DNA of 50,096 nt from a bacterium (GTDB lineage Bacteria > Bdellovibrionota > Bacteriovoracia > Bacteriovoracales > Bacteriovoracaceae): NCBI GenBank assembly GCA_030425045.1, contig JAUHVL010000024.1:1-50096 (forward strand), in the 5' to 3' direction. Positions 6,700 through 15,386 of this stretch are shown piece by piece. The notes beneath the pieces are model-generated. The model did no database searches and was not told where the DNA came from. It saw only the letters and a program-made list of their open reading frames with translations. Position 1 is the stretch's first letter; each line of letters begins with the position of its first letter. The position numbers and the translations under genes were made by a program.

Positions 6700-9312
6700 T
6701 TGAAAGAGGGAACACCAGAGAAGATTCACTTAAGCGATTATAAGCCTTCAAATTATGACATTGAGACAGTTGATCTCTGTTTTAATTTAGATGAGCACAA
6801 AACAAGAGTTATCTGTAAAAGTTTTTTTCGTTATCAAGCAGGTGAAAAAGAAATTTTTCTTAACGGAAATAATCTAACGCTTATTGATTTAAAACTTAAT
6901 GGTGCCGAGTATGTCTATGAATTATCTGAAGAAGGTCTCCTCTTAAAAGATCTTCCAGACCAGTTTGAACTGGAGATAGAAACAGAACTGAACCCAACGG
7001 AAAATAAAACGCTAAGTGGTCTTTATAAGTCTGGTGATATTTTTTGTACTCAATGTGAGGCCGTAGGCTTTAGAAGAATAACTTACTATCTCGATCGTCC
7101 AGATGTAATGGCAACTTTTAAAACCAAAGTTATCGCCAACAAGGGAACTTATCCCACTTTACTTTCTAACGGAAACCCCATTGAAAAAGGTGATTTGGAA
7201 GATGGTAGGCATTATGTCTTATGGGAAGATCCTTTTCCAAAACCTTGTTACTTGTTTGCCCTCGTGGCCGGTGATCTTGGTCTTGTCACTGATGAGTTTA
7301 CGACAATGTCAGGGCGAAAAATAGCTCTAGAAATCTATTGTGATAAAGGAAATGAGTATAAATGTTCTCACGCCATGGAGTCTTTGAAAAAGTCGATGAA
7401 GTGGGATGAGGAAAAATTTGGTTTAGAGTACGACCTTGATATTTATATGATTGTGGCCGTTGACTCATTCAATATGGGGGCGATGGAAAATAAAGGTCTT
7501 AATATATTTAATAGTCAGTACGTTTTAGCTGATCCAAAAACAGCTACAGATAATGATTTTATTGGTGTTGAAAGTGTTATCGGACACGAATATTTTCACA
7601 ACTGGACAGGAAATAGAATTACTTGTCGAGACTGGTTTCAATTGACACTAAAAGAAGGATTAACAGTTTATCGAGACCAAGAGTTTTCAGCTGATATGAA
7701 TTCTAGAACGGTTCAAAGAATTGATGATGTTTCTAGGCTTAGAATTATGCAATTTTCTGAGGATGCTGGTCCCATGGCCCATCCTATTAGACCAGATAGT
7801 TATATAGAAATTGATAATTTTTATACCGCTACTATTTATGAGAAGGGAGCTGAGGTCATCAGAATGATTGAAACTCTTCTTGGTAAAGATGGTTTTAGAA
7901 AGGGAATGGATAAGTACTTCGAACTCTATGATGGTCAAGCGGTTACAACTGAAGACTTCCTTCATGCTATGAGCGTTGCCAATAATAATTTTGACTTTGG
8001 GCAGTTTAAAAAATGGTATTCTCAAGCTGGAACTCCAAGAGTTAAAGCATCTTGGAAATATGATAATGACTCTAAAAAAGTGAAATTAACATTAGAGCAA
8101 TCTTGTAGGGCCACCCCAGGACAAGAGACAAAAGAGGACTTTTTTATTCCTTTAAAGTCAGGCTTTATTCAAAAAAATAACTTAAAAGAAGTAAGTCTAC
8201 TTGATCATATTAAAAATAAAAGTGATCTCTATGGAGAAAATGTTCTTCTTTTAAAAGAGAAAAAACAAACATTTGAGTTTTCACATATTGAAAATGAAGT
8301 CATCCCTAGTCTCAATAGACATTTCGGTGCCCCAATAAATTTAGACGCCGAATATAGTGATGAAGAGTTATCTTTATTAATGGCCGGAGATAGTGATTTC
8401 TTTAACCGCTTTGAAGCGTGTCAAAGTTATGCGCGAAAAATTCTTAAAGAGGATCACCTTAATATTCCAGATACATTTTATAATGCTTACGCTGCTTTAT
8501 TATCAGATGTTGATCTCGATCCCTCATTAAAAGCAGGTATCATAAAACTTCCAGCAGAAGAGTTATTACATCAGGATCATGCCTTAATCGATTTTGAAGG
8601 CATTCATAAAAAAAGAGAAAGCTTTTATAGAGCTTTGGCCTTGAAATTCAAAGATCAACTTCTCGCAACATATGAAAATCAAAAAACTGATGGTGAATAT
8701 AAAATTGATCCTCTCTCAATTGGTAAGAGATCGCTGGCCAATACTTGTTTAGGAATTCTTGCCACTTTAAATGATAATGCTATTGAAGAGCTTATTTGGA
8801 ATCATTTTAATAATGCTTCAAATATGACAGATGAATTTTCTGCGCTCGCTCTTTTAAGACAGTACAGTGAACAATATAGCGAAAAGGCAAGTGCTCATTT
8901 TATTAACAAGTGGAAAGATGAAACCCTGGTGGTAAATAAGTGGTTTGCTGTTGAGGCGAGTACTTCGAAAGAAGAAATATTTGAAAGGTTAGAGACTCTT
9001 GAGAATCATGAACTTTACGATAAAACAGTTCCGAATATATTTAGATCTGTCTGGGGTGCTTTTTCGAGAAACTATCCTATGTTTCATCATAGCTCTGGGA
9101 AAGGCTACGAGCTCATTGCTAGTAGAACCTTAGAAATAGATCGACTTAATCCACAATTGGCAGCAAGAGTTGGGGGAGTTTTTAAAGACTATTCAAAACT
9201 TTCGACATCTAATCAGGCATTGATGAAAGGTCAGTTAGATAAAATTCTTGCAGATAAAAATATTTCTAAAAACTTATTTGAAATTGTTTCTAAAATAGCA
9301 TCGAGTAATTAG
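6700..9312 (+). CDS. pepN: Aminopeptidase N (M1 zinc metallopeptidase)
   Basis: 870 residues, the same length as E. coli PepN. Substrate-recognition motif GAMEN is at 260-264 and the zinc site HEYFH at 296-300, with the third ligand Glu319 in LKEGLTVYRDQEF; all are within a residue of the E. coli positions. The enzyme removes N-terminal amino acids from peptides in the cytosol, and there is no signal peptide. The start is a TTG at 6700 with a good AAAGGGAG ribosome site 5 bp upstream. It stands alone on the plus strand and its last 23 bp overlap the convergent gene. Confidence 0.97.
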   Translation: MKEGTPEKIHLSDYKPSNYDIETVDLCFNLDEHKTRVICKSFFRYQAGEKEIFLNGNNLTLIDLKLNGAEYVYELSEEGLLLKDLPDQFELEIETELNPTENKTLSGLYKSGDIFCTQCEAVGFRRITYYLDRPDVMATFKTKVIANKGTYPTLLSNGNPIEKGDLEDGRHYVLWEDPFPKPCYLFALVAGDLGLVTDEFTTMSGRKIALEIYCDKGNEYKCSHAMESLKKSMKWDEEKFGLEYDLDIYMIVAVDSFNMGAMENKGLNIFNSQYVLADPKTATDNDFIGVESVIGHEYFHNWTGNRITCRDWFQLTLKEGLTVYRDQEFSADMNSRTVQRIDDVSRLRIMQFSEDAGPMAHPIRPDSYIEIDNFYTATIYEKGAEVIRMIETLLGKDGFRKGMDKYFELYDGQAVTTEDFLHAMSVANNNFDFGQFKKWYSQAGTPRVKASWKYDNDSKKVKLTLEQSCRATPGQETKEDFFIPLKSGFIQKNNLKEVSLLDHIKNKSDLYGENVLLLKEKKQTFEFSHIENEVIPSLNRHFGAPINLDAEYSDEELSLLMAGDSDFFNRFEACQSYARKILKEDHLNIPDTFYNAYAALLSDVDLDPSLKAGIIKLPAEELLHQDHALIDFEGIHKKRESFYRALALKFKDQLLATYENQKTDGEYKIDPLSIGKRSLANTCLGILATLNDNAIEELIWNHFNNASNMTDEFSALALLRQYSEQYSEKASAHFINKWKDETLVVNKWFAVEASTSKEEIFERLETLENHELYDKTVPNIFRSVWGAFSRNYPMFHHSSGKGYELIASRTLEIDRLNPQLAARVGGVFKDYSKLSTSNQALMKGQLDKILADKNISKNLFEIVSKIASSN

Positions 9313-9928
9313 CAGATGGAGTGATGGCCTTAATCCTTAAGGGGAAATCGAGAAATGTCGCGATTCTATGGGCCGTCTCTTTGTCACTCTTACTTAATCC
9401 ATTAAAAATGAATTTACTCTCTCCGGAGTATTCGACAAGTACTTCAAGGCTAGGGTGGGTATGGGCCACTTCTATTTCTTCAATTGTTAAGCCTCTTTTT
9501 CGGGCCTTAAAACATAGTTTATTAATTTCGCTTCGAATATTTTCTTCTGATCGACACCAGTATTGTCCACCGTGATAAACTTCAGAACAAACTAACTCAT
9601 TTTGAGAGTTTTTTATTGAAATCAAAACCACTTCATGGGGAAAGAATTTAAGAGAACTCTTTTCTAAAAGACAGTTTTCTAGTGGACCATTTTCTTTAAT
9701 GATTTGACCATAGAAATAGGCCGTACCTTCTTGGATGACTTTTAAGCTATCGTGATCGAGATGATAAAGTGTAGCGTCTTCTGGAATATCCACATCTTTA
9801 AAAAGTTTTGCCACCAAGGCCATTCCTGGTCTTTCTCCTCGCCAAGTGGTCGAGAAGATTTTTTTAAAATCAAAATTTAGCCACTGTAGTGGATATAATA
9901 AAAAGTCTAGCAGGTATTGGGTGGTCAT
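9290..9928 (-). CDS. JAMM/MPN-like protein of unknown role
   Basis: I place the start at the ATG ending at 9928 because AGGAGAGG lies 5 bp before it; an ATG 18 bp further upstream lacks this. The 212-residue product carries what looks like a JAB1/MPN metalloprotease motif near its C-terminus: His156-x-His158-Pro (EVAHTHPS) and Ser179-x2-Asp182 (GLSKSD), followed by a helix and a strand ending in P-S-A-N-Y-S. The gap between HxHP and SxxD is about 20 residues, longer than in classic JAMM proteins but seen in loop-insertion forms. The N-terminal 100 residues are not recognisable. Its substrate is unknown. It overlaps the end of pepN by 23 bp. Confidence 0.6.
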   Translation of the reverse strand: MTTQYLLDFLLYPLQWLNFDFKKIFSTTWRGERPGMALVAKLFKDVDIPEDATLYHLDHDSLKVIQEGTAYFYGQIIKENGPLENCLLEKSSLKFFPHEVVLISIKNSQNELVCSEVYHGGQYWCRSEENIRSEINKLCFKARKRGLTIEEIEVAHTHPSLEVLVEYSGESKFIFNGLSKSDKETAHRIATFLDFPLRIKAITPSANYSMLF

Positions 9929-10011
9929 AAGTCCTCTCCTTACCATGCTTTTCGGCCTTTCTAAAATTAATAAGTAATTAAATTAGAATGTAAGCGATTT
10001 GTGGAAATGGT

Positions 10012-10040
10012 TGCCTCTAAAGTTTGCACATTTAGAGGCA
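10012..10040 (-). terminator. Hairpin directly after the FecR-domain gene
   Basis: A perfect 10-bp inverted repeat, TGCCTCTAAA and TTTAGAGGCA around a 9-nt loop, begins 7 bp after the stop codon of the FecR-domain gene. In the direction of that gene it is preceded by A-rich DNA but not followed by a clear T run, so it may be a 3'-protecting or weak termination structure rather than a canonical Rho-independent terminator. On the plus strand it is followed by TATTTTT, but no plus-strand gene reads into it. Confidence 0.5.
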
Positions 10041-10047
10041 TATTTTT

Positions 10048-11973
10048 CTACTGAACAGTAATATTAAAATCAACGGTGGTCTTTTGTAGCTGAATGGTCT
10101 GGTTTTGATCTTGTGTATTGTTAAAATCATCAACAACATCATCAACAATATCATCAGCTAAATCTGCAAAGCTCTCTGTATCGATTGGCGGTGGTTCATC
10201 ACCAGCAAATTCACCTTCAGGTCCAAAACCTCCGCCTTCATCAAGGGGAGCTCCTTCTTCACCTGGAGGGGGAGCGCCTTCTTCTCCTGGTGGTGGTTTT
10301 TGTCCATCATCAGCTACAGTTCCATCACTAGCAGGAGCTCTTCCATCTTCTGGTGGTGGCTGAGTACCATCTGGAGATGTCGTAGCTATATTATTATCTT
10401 CTGGTGGAGGTGCAACCTCGAGTTTTAAATCTGGTGGTGGCGGTGGGGGTGCAAGTTGATCTGCAATGGCCGCCATTTCAGATGGGTCTGCACCAATAGC
10501 CGCAACAACTTCAACTGGTGGCGGAGGCGGTGGAGGCGCATCTGCTGCAAATTCTCCTCCCGGAGGGGGAGCGCCAAACTCACCCGGAGGTGGAGCAGCT
10601 CCGATTGGTCCACCTTCAGATCCTGGAGGTGGAGCTCCATTAGGTCCTCCTGCGCCTTCTGGTCCAGGGGCACCTTTATTATCCGCTACAGGGCCATCGC
10701 CTTTAGGGGCATTCCCCTTAGGTCCTTTAGCTCCTTCTTCTCCCTCTGGTCCAGCCGCTCCATTTTCACCTTCAGAAGCAGGCCCTCTTTCATTTGGACC
10801 TCCGGCATCGGCTACAACTTCAACGGGTTTTGGAACGAATTTTCCATCAGGAGTTAAATCATAATGTTCATTTTTAAATCCACCTGTTTCAGGATCAACG
10901 GTCCCTAAGCTTGGTGGAGGAATAAAAACACCAGCGTTTGGATCAAATTGAGATCCCGGTGGTGGGGGGACGTATTGGGCCGTACCTAAGTCGATAAATC
11001 CTCCGGCAGGTGGGGCAATCTCACCGGTAGCGGGGTTTACCATTCCCTCTGGTGGGGGAGCATCGATGGTGGCCACTTCTCTTGCAATCTCTTGTTTAAC
11101 TTCTTGGACAACTGCTTTACCAACAGTCTCGGCCATCGCTCCTTCAATTTCTTTCGCTTCATTGGAGAAGGCCTTAGCGTCTACACCTGGTGGTATAACA
11201 TTTCTAAAGTTTTTCGGTGGTGGAGGAGGGGCATTTTTAGGACCTGCTTTAGATCCTTCGCCTTCTGAGTTTGCTTCAGCTGCGCTCACACCAGGAACTT
11301 CAGTTGCTTGAAGAGTATTTAATTGAACAGGAGAAATCTTAATGGGGACAGTTGCTCTTGGCGTTTTTGGTGAAGCACCTGAGTACTGACCTTTTTTAAC
11401 GGAAACGGCTTGGTCCGAAGAAACAACTTGCTCTAAGTTGTTTTGAGTAACGGCCATATCTCCCAAGTTTGTCAGCTGGGCCATCACAACATTACCTTCA
11501 AAGGTAACAAGTGAAGTCGCTTCGTTGATCGGGTTATAGTTTACTTGAAAGTCTGTACCCCTTACACCCATGGCCGCTGTTTTGGTTTTTATAAAGAGTT
11601 TTGATTTATTCTTATCTTTCATATTCATATAATCTTTGGTCACCTTTGATCGAATTTGACCTTTCATTAATTGAATAATTCCAGCATCTGATTTGGGGAA
11701 CTCTTTGATTTTCATCTCAGAGTTCGGGCCTACGTTCATTGATGATTTATCGATAAAAAGAAGTTTGGCGAAACTTTTTGCTTGGGTGACAACCACGGCC
11801 CCTTCTTTAAGCCACATCCCTTTTTTGAGTTTAACAGTGCTTCCATCATTATTAGTTGCTTGAACATTACCTTTTAAGATAATGACCTTGGCAACTCCAT
11901 CGGCAGCGTTGGTGGGCAATGCCATCAACATGATAAAAATAATACTTAAGGCCAATTTCAAAGCAGTGTTCAT
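10048..11973 (-). CDS. Secreted FecR-domain protein with proline-rich and collagen-like region
   Basis: 641 residues from the ATG ending at 11973; a longer reading from a TTG at 12000 would place nine residues before the signal peptide. The signal peptide (MNTALKLAL...TNA) is followed by a FecR-type domain (about residues 25-190) with KGxVQ/LKKGMWLKEG repeats, a KTKTAAMGVRGTDFQV core and FEGNVVMAQ. From about residue 250 to 590 the protein is extremely rich in Pro, Gly and Glu, with polyproline runs and short Gly-x-y collagen-like stretches (five perfect triplets around GAAGPEGEEGAKGPKG). The C-terminus is Asp/Asn/Thr-rich. No FecI or FecA gene is nearby. Probably a surface or periplasmic structural/ligand-binding protein; function unknown. 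Confidence 0.85.
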   Translation of the reverse strand: MNTALKLALSIIFIMLMALPTNAADGVAKVIILKGNVQATNNDGSTVKLKKGMWLKEGAVVVTQAKSFAKLLFIDKSSMNVGPNSEMKIKEFPKSDAGIIQLMKGQIRSKVTKDYMNMKDKNKSKLFIKTKTAAMGVRGTDFQVNYNPINEATSLVTFEGNVVMAQLTNLGDMAVTQNNLEQVVSSDQAVSVKKGQYSGASPKTPRATVPIKISPVQLNTLQATEVPGVSAAEANSEGEGSKAGPKNAPPPPPKNFRNVIPPGVDAKAFSNEAKEIEGAMAETVGKAVVQEVKQEIAREVATIDAPPPEGMVNPATGEIAPPAGGFIDLGTAQYVPPPPGSQFDPNAGVFIPPPSLGTVDPETGGFKNEHYDLTPDGKFVPKPVEVVADAGGPNERGPASEGENGAAGPEGEEGAKGPKGNAPKGDGPVADNKGAPGPEGAGGPNGAPPPGSEGGPIGAAPPPGEFGAPPPGGEFAADAPPPPPPPVEVVAAIGADPSEMAAIADQLAPPPPPPDLKLEVAPPPEDNNIATTSPDGTQPPPEDGRAPASDGTVADDGQKPPPGEEGAPPPGEEGAPLDEGGGFGPEGEFAGDEPPPIDTESFADLADDIVDDVVDDFNNTQDQNQTIQLQKTTVDFNITVQ

Positions 11974-12040
11974 CTTTTTTCCCACGGTGCTAAAGGCCAA
12001 TTAGTAGGCCCTATATAAATTCTCTTTAACCTCTTCGACT

Positions 12041-12046
12041 ATTATA
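12041..12046 (-). promoter_or_regulatory. Candidate -10 box for the FecR-domain gene
   Basis: On the minus strand TATAAT (12046-12041) is a perfect -10 hexamer about 68 bp before the ATG of the FecR-domain gene, inside a 170-bp gap. I see no good -35 box at the right distance, so this is weak. Nothing else was recognised in the gap 11974-12143. Confidence 0.25.
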
Positions 12047-12143
12047 AAAAGATTCTTAGTATAGGTGATATTAGCGCTCAAGTTCTTGATATCCATGAAA
12101 GGGAGAAAAGCTATTTGACAAAAATTTAGGGCAAAGTGAGTTT

Positions 12144-12821
12144 TTAGAAAAGAGTGATACCGATACTTATCATGTAAAAATGACCACTTAGGTCCTGTTT
12201 TGTTTCTTCAGTAGAAAGAATATTGGTTTCTATTGGATCATTACTATCAACTACCGAAAGGTTACGTGATTTTTTATACGAGTAAAGAAACTCTATATAA
12301 ACGGGGTGATATTCCTTGAAATCAACCTGCTCTTCTAACCCAAGAACTAAAAAGCCACCTCTAGACTCATAGGTGAGTTTTTGACGAGAGTTAAATGTTC
12401 CGTTGGTTTGAGGTTCATCCATCTTAATGGTCTGTAGTGACCAGGAAGGTCCTAACCCAAAATAGGGATGCCAGTTTTTATAAACAGGAAGAGATAAAAT
12501 AGTATAACGAAGTATAGGACCAAAACTAACATGCCTATAAGTGGCATCACCTTCAATATCATTTCCTTGCGCACGAAAACGCAGACCATCGGCATCTCCC
12601 CAAAAGATATAACTGGAAAGAGCGAACTCCCATGACGTCCATTTGTAGGCAACATGAGTATTAAAACCTGCACCCGTCATACTGTCTTCTCTTCCTTCGT
12701 TTCTATTTTGGAGAGTTTTAATATTGGCCCAACTATAACTAAGACCAGATTTTACGGCCAAGTCATTTGAGTAACCGAAACATTGAAGAGGTAAAAGAAT
12801 TAAGATGAAAAGTTTGATCAA
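12144..12821 (-). CDS. Outer-membrane beta-barrel protein
   Basis: 225 residues with a signal peptide (about residues 1-16, ending CFG) followed by alternating hydrophobic/polar strands typical of a small barrel: repeated aromatic-girdled segments such as GFNTHVAYKW, WEFALSSYIF, FGPILRYTIL, HPYFGLGPSWSL and a final strand HFYMISIGITLF that ends in Phe. It reads from a TTG start that overlaps the TGA of the upstream DUF3943 gene by 4 bp, so the pair is translationally coupled. I cannot assign it to a named porin family. It is likely an 8- to 10-stranded outer-membrane protein. Confidence 0.72.
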   Translation of the reverse strand: MIKLFILILLPLQCFGYSNDLAVKSGLSYSWANIKTLQNRNEGREDSMTGAGFNTHVAYKWTSWEFALSSYIFWGDADGLRFRAQGNDIEGDATYRHVSFGPILRYTILSLPVYKNWHPYFGLGPSWSLQTIKMDEPQTNGTFNSRQKLTYESRGGFLVLGLEEQVDFKEYHPVYIEFLYSYKKSRNLSVVDSNDPIETNILSTEETKQDLSGHFYMISIGITLF

Positions 12822-13510
12822 AATGTGGCCCTCAACGTTAGTGCACCTTTTTTCTTATTGAGGTCTACTTCGGGAGTAAGGATCACTTTTCCTTCGTAGA
12901 ACCAAAAAAGAGTTGAGGGGTTTAAAAAATGTCCCATCACACGGCCAAAGAGGTTTCCGGTGTTGAGAAGGTACATACTCATATTTTCTAGAGCAATTCC
13001 AAGAACTGCTCCAAGAGTTGGAGTTTGGTATAAGTCTTGAACACTGGCCGGTTCAGTATATATTTCTACAGTAAATTCAAAGAGTGTTGAAGATATGGCC
13101 GCGAGTGCAAAAGCACTGGTACGATCGTAACCATTGGCCCGGTAGTAGAGAAATAATTGTGAGCCAGAAATAGGGTGAACAAACCAATTCCAAAATGGTT
13201 CATCTCGATCAAAGACGAGTTTACCGAAATTGTTTTTATAATTATCCCAAGAGCCCCTATCTTTAACAACATCAGGTTGGCTTAGAGGATAAACAAGCCA
13301 TGTTACCCCATAGATACCGAGGAGGTGTCTTCCCGTCTCTCTCGCACTATGGGAACGATCGATATAACCCCAGGAGTACTTTCTTTCCCGTGTAATCTTA
13401 GACTGCTGCTCGAGTTTTTTTTCTAAAGATTGATCTGCGTCATTTTTATTTTCCTCTGCATAGGAGAAAGTAGAGGTGAGGAGAAAGTAAATAAAAATAA
13501 ATAGTTTCAC
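12818..13510 (-). CDS. DUF3943 family exported protein
   Basis: 230 residues from a GTG start, with a signal peptide ending near SYA and a charged linker after it. The core NWFVHPISGSQLFLYYRANG, followed by SAFALAAISSTLFEFTVEIY and QDLYQTPTLGAVLGIALE, is the hallmark of DUF3943, a family of periplasmic or outer-membrane-associated proteins in Gram-negative bacteria with no known function. The next gene encodes an outer-membrane barrel that starts within its stop codon, so the two may form a complex in the outer membrane. Confidence 0.82.
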   Translation of the reverse strand: MKLFIFIYFLLTSTFSYAEENKNDADQSLEKKLEQQSKITRERKYSWGYIDRSHSARETGRHLLGIYGVTWLVYPLSQPDVVKDRGSWDNYKNNFGKLVFDRDEPFWNWFVHPISGSQLFLYYRANGYDRTSAFALAAISSTLFEFTVEIYTEPASVQDLYQTPTLGAVLGIALENMSMYLLNTGNLFGRVMGHFLNPSTLFWFYEGKVILTPEVDLNKKKGALTLRATF

Positions 13511-13576
13511 TGCTTATCAATAATAAAGTTTGTAATGAATTGTCTATACCATGAATTTATTGACTTGAAATATAAA

Positions 13577-13594
13577 AGTTTGAGATTTCAAACT
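13577..13594. promoter_or_regulatory. Inverted repeat between divergent DUF3943 and HiPIP genes
   Basis: AGTTTGA-N4-TCAAACT is a perfect 7-bp dyad 55 bp upstream of the HiPIP start in the 138-bp divergent gap. A second small palindrome, ATTCTAGAAT, follows at 13626-13635 just before a consensus AGGAGG ribosome site (13638-13643). The dyad could be an operator; no clear sigma-70 promoter was matched to it. Confidence 0.3.
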
Positions 13595-13648
13595 GGTAGT
13601 TCCAAATCATGTTCTATGTTAAAACATTCTAGAATCTAGGAGGCATAT

Positions 13649-14032
13649 ATGAATACAAAGTCGAGAAGAAGTTTTTTTAAATGGGCATTCACCAGTTTAG
13701 GTGTTGCTGCTGTATTAAAATCAACAAGCTCTTATGCAAAACTTGCTTGTCCTCAAGCTGCACCCACTGCGGAAAAAGTAAAAAAGAAGTTACTTGATTA
13801 CACAGGAAAGACAGCTAAAAGGTTAGCATTCGTAGACAACGCCGCTACTGCAAAGGCCAACAAGGCCAAAAAGGTTAAAGGCTTTAATAAGTTTGTTGAT
13901 GGATCTAACTGCGCAAACTGTAAGTTTTATAAAGCACCAGTTGATAATTATGGTAAATGTGCCATGGTTGCCAACAAGTATGTTCCGTCTTGTGGATGGT
14001 GTAAGTCTTATAAGAAAAATAATAAAGCTTAA
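13649..14032 (+). CDS. High-potential iron-sulfur protein (HiPIP), Tat-exported
   Basis: 127 residues. The N-terminus SRRSFFKWAF is a twin-arginine signal, matching export of a folded Fe-S protein to the periplasm. The C-terminal domain has the HiPIP pattern for one [4Fe-4S] cluster: C-x2-C (NCANCKFY), a third Cys in YGKCAMV, then VPSCGWCKSY, where GWC supplies the usual fourth ligand and SC is an additional cysteine. HiPIPs carry single electrons in periplasmic respiratory chains. The ribosome site AGGAGG lies 5 bp before the ATG, the strongest in the window, suggesting high expression. The gene ends 4 bp before a strong terminator. Confidence 0.9.
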   Translation: MNTKSRRSFFKWAFTSLGVAAVLKSTSSYAKLACPQAAPTAEKVKKKLLDYTGKTAKRLAFVDNAATAKANKAKKVKGFNKFVDGSNCANCKFYKAPVDNYGKCAMVANKYVPSCGWCKSYKKNNKA

Positions 14033-14036
14033 TGAT

Positions 14037-14069
14037 ATTAAAGACCCATCTCTTGGGTGGGTCTTTAAT
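14037..14069. terminator. Rho-independent terminator after the HiPIP gene
   Basis: A 12-bp perfect inverted repeat, ATTAAAGACCCA and TGGGTCTTTAAT, with a 9-nt loop follows the HiPIP stop codon. A-rich DNA on one side and T-rich DNA on the other make it usable from both strands; it also covers the stop codon of the convergent coiled-coil gene. Confidence 0.8.
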
Positions 14070-14700
14070 TTAAATATTGCTGCTGCTCAAGTTCGTGATT
14101 CAATCTAAAAAGTTCATTTTCCATACTTTTATTGATTCTTAAATGCTGTTTGGCCTTACTTTTTTCTAATTTTAATTCTTCTTTTATTTCAAAAAGTGTT
14201 TCTTCTAAGAGAAAAATGTTAGCTTTGAGTTCGTTATTTTCTTTATCTGTTTCAAGGAGAGCTTTGTTAACCATGGAGAGTTGATTAGCGAGGGAGTCCT
14301 TTTGAGATTGCTCGTCGACTTTTTCACCATTGATTGAGTTTAAGGCAAACTCTAAACTTTTAGAATATTTTTTATACCTCTTAAACTCTGCTGCATTCAT
14401 TTTATTTTCCAGCATAAGACTCTTATGGTTTTCCTTCAGAGTTTTGAACTTATTTAAAAGTTCATTATATTTTTGCTTTAGAGTTTTTAAAGACTTTAAC
14501 CAAGCTAATCTTTCATGATTAGACTTTTCAACAGCGTTTAATCTCTCTTTGAGAAAGGAGACTTCATGATCGCGAGCACTCCAGATTGCTTTTATTAAAC
14601 CTGGGTTTTTACTTTTTCGAAAGAATTTGAATAAACCGCGGTTTTCTTTGATAAGCTCATCAAAATTATTAAAAATAATACGAATCTGATTTTCATCCAT
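14065..14700 (-). CDS. Coiled-coil protein of unknown function
   Basis: 211 residues, soluble, without signal peptide. After a short N-terminal part (MDENQIRIIFNNFDELI) nearly the whole protein from about residue 45 shows heptad spacing of Leu/Ile in Lys/Glu-rich helices, for example FLKERLNAVEKSNHERLAWL and KANIFLLEETLFEIKEELKL, so a long coiled coil is likely. No enzyme motif is visible. It lies 61 bp downstream of nfu in the same direction and could be the last gene of the SUF unit, but nothing shows a functional link. Could be a scaffold or cell-division-type filament protein; unassigned. Confidence 0.7.
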   Translation of the reverse strand: MDENQIRIIFNNFDELIKENRGLFKFFRKSKNPGLIKAIWSARDHEVSFLKERLNAVEKSNHERLAWLKSLKTLKQKYNELLNKFKTLKENHKSLMLENKMNAAEFKRYKKYSKSLEFALNSINGEKVDEQSQKDSLANQLSMVNKALLETDKENNELKANIFLLEETLFEIKEELKLEKSKAKQHLRINKSMENELFRLNHELEQQQYLN

Positions 14701-14761
14701 GAAAATACTCCCTAGTGGTTATAATATTATTCTAGTCGGCCTTAACTGATTTGAGAAGCTT

Positions 14762-15373
14762 TTAGTCCTCAAAAGACTCATATTCTCCGTATGCGGGGAA
14801 TTGGTCATATTCCGGAACGATATAAACATCAATTTCAGGATTATATTCGTCTTGTAAAATGGATTTTATAGCATAAAGAGTACCTGTGGTAGAACTCGGA
14901 CAAGTCCCACAAGCTCCTTGGTAACGAATCATGAGAATATTATCTTCGTAGCTTACAGCGTGAATATCACCACCATCAGCTTGAAGACCTGGTCTAATGG
15001 TACGATCAAAAATATTTTCTATTTCTTGCAGCTCTTTTGAAAGAGCATTTCTTCTTTCAGCTTCGGGATCTGGATCATAATAGTCGGGATTATGCTCATT
15101 AAAGTTTTGAGTGATAGTATCTATAATTTGCTGGTCGATATTATCCCAATCTTCATAACCAAACTTGGTTACGGTGATAGAGTTATCAAAGAAGTGGATC
15201 TGATCAATGCCTCTAATTTTAAAGATTTCAGTAGCAATTTTGTTTTCCCCACATTCATTAGGTGAGCGGTAAGTTGAATGACCATCTGTTTTGACAGGAG
15301 ATGATGTGAGAAACTTCAACGCATTTGGGTTTGGTGTTGGTTGAATTGAGACATTAATTTTTTCTTCTGACAT
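14762..15373 (-). CDS. nfu: Nfu-type Fe-S cluster carrier (Nfu N-terminal plus NifU C-terminal domain)
   Basis: Of three close in-frame ATGs the one ending at 15373 has the best spacing (9 bp) to AGAAGG and gives a normal Nfu start. The 203-residue product has the Nfu N-terminal domain (QPTPNPNALKFL, residues 11-22) and a NifU C-terminal domain with the cluster-binding Cys155-x2-Cys158 (GACGTCPSSTTG). Such proteins receive [4Fe-4S] clusters from SUF scaffolds and pass them to target enzymes. It is the last member of the Fe-S operon, 13 bp after sufS. The C-terminal tail is very acidic (YGEYESFED). Confidence 0.92.
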   Translation of the reverse strand: MSEEKINVSIQPTPNPNALKFLTSSPVKTDGHSTYRSPNECGENKIATEIFKIRGIDQIHFFDNSITVTKFGYEDWDNIDQQIIDTITQNFNEHNPDYYDPDPEAERRNALSKELQEIENIFDRTIRPGLQADGGDIHAVSYEDNILMIRYQGACGTCPSSTTGTLYAIKSILQDEYNPEIDVYIVPEYDQFPAYGEYESFED

Positions 15374-15386
15374 AGTCATCATCCTT

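Noticed and set aside
10118-10864. Long plus-strand Gly/Ser/Pro-rich reading frames opposite the FecR-domain gene
   Set aside because: They are mirror images of the proline-codon-rich stretch of the real minus-strand gene; they lack a ribosome site and a conserved domain.
12001-12143. Small gene or RNA between the barrel gene and the FecR-domain gene
   Set aside because: No open frame with a ribosome site and no stable long hairpin was found; only a lone TATAAT is visible.
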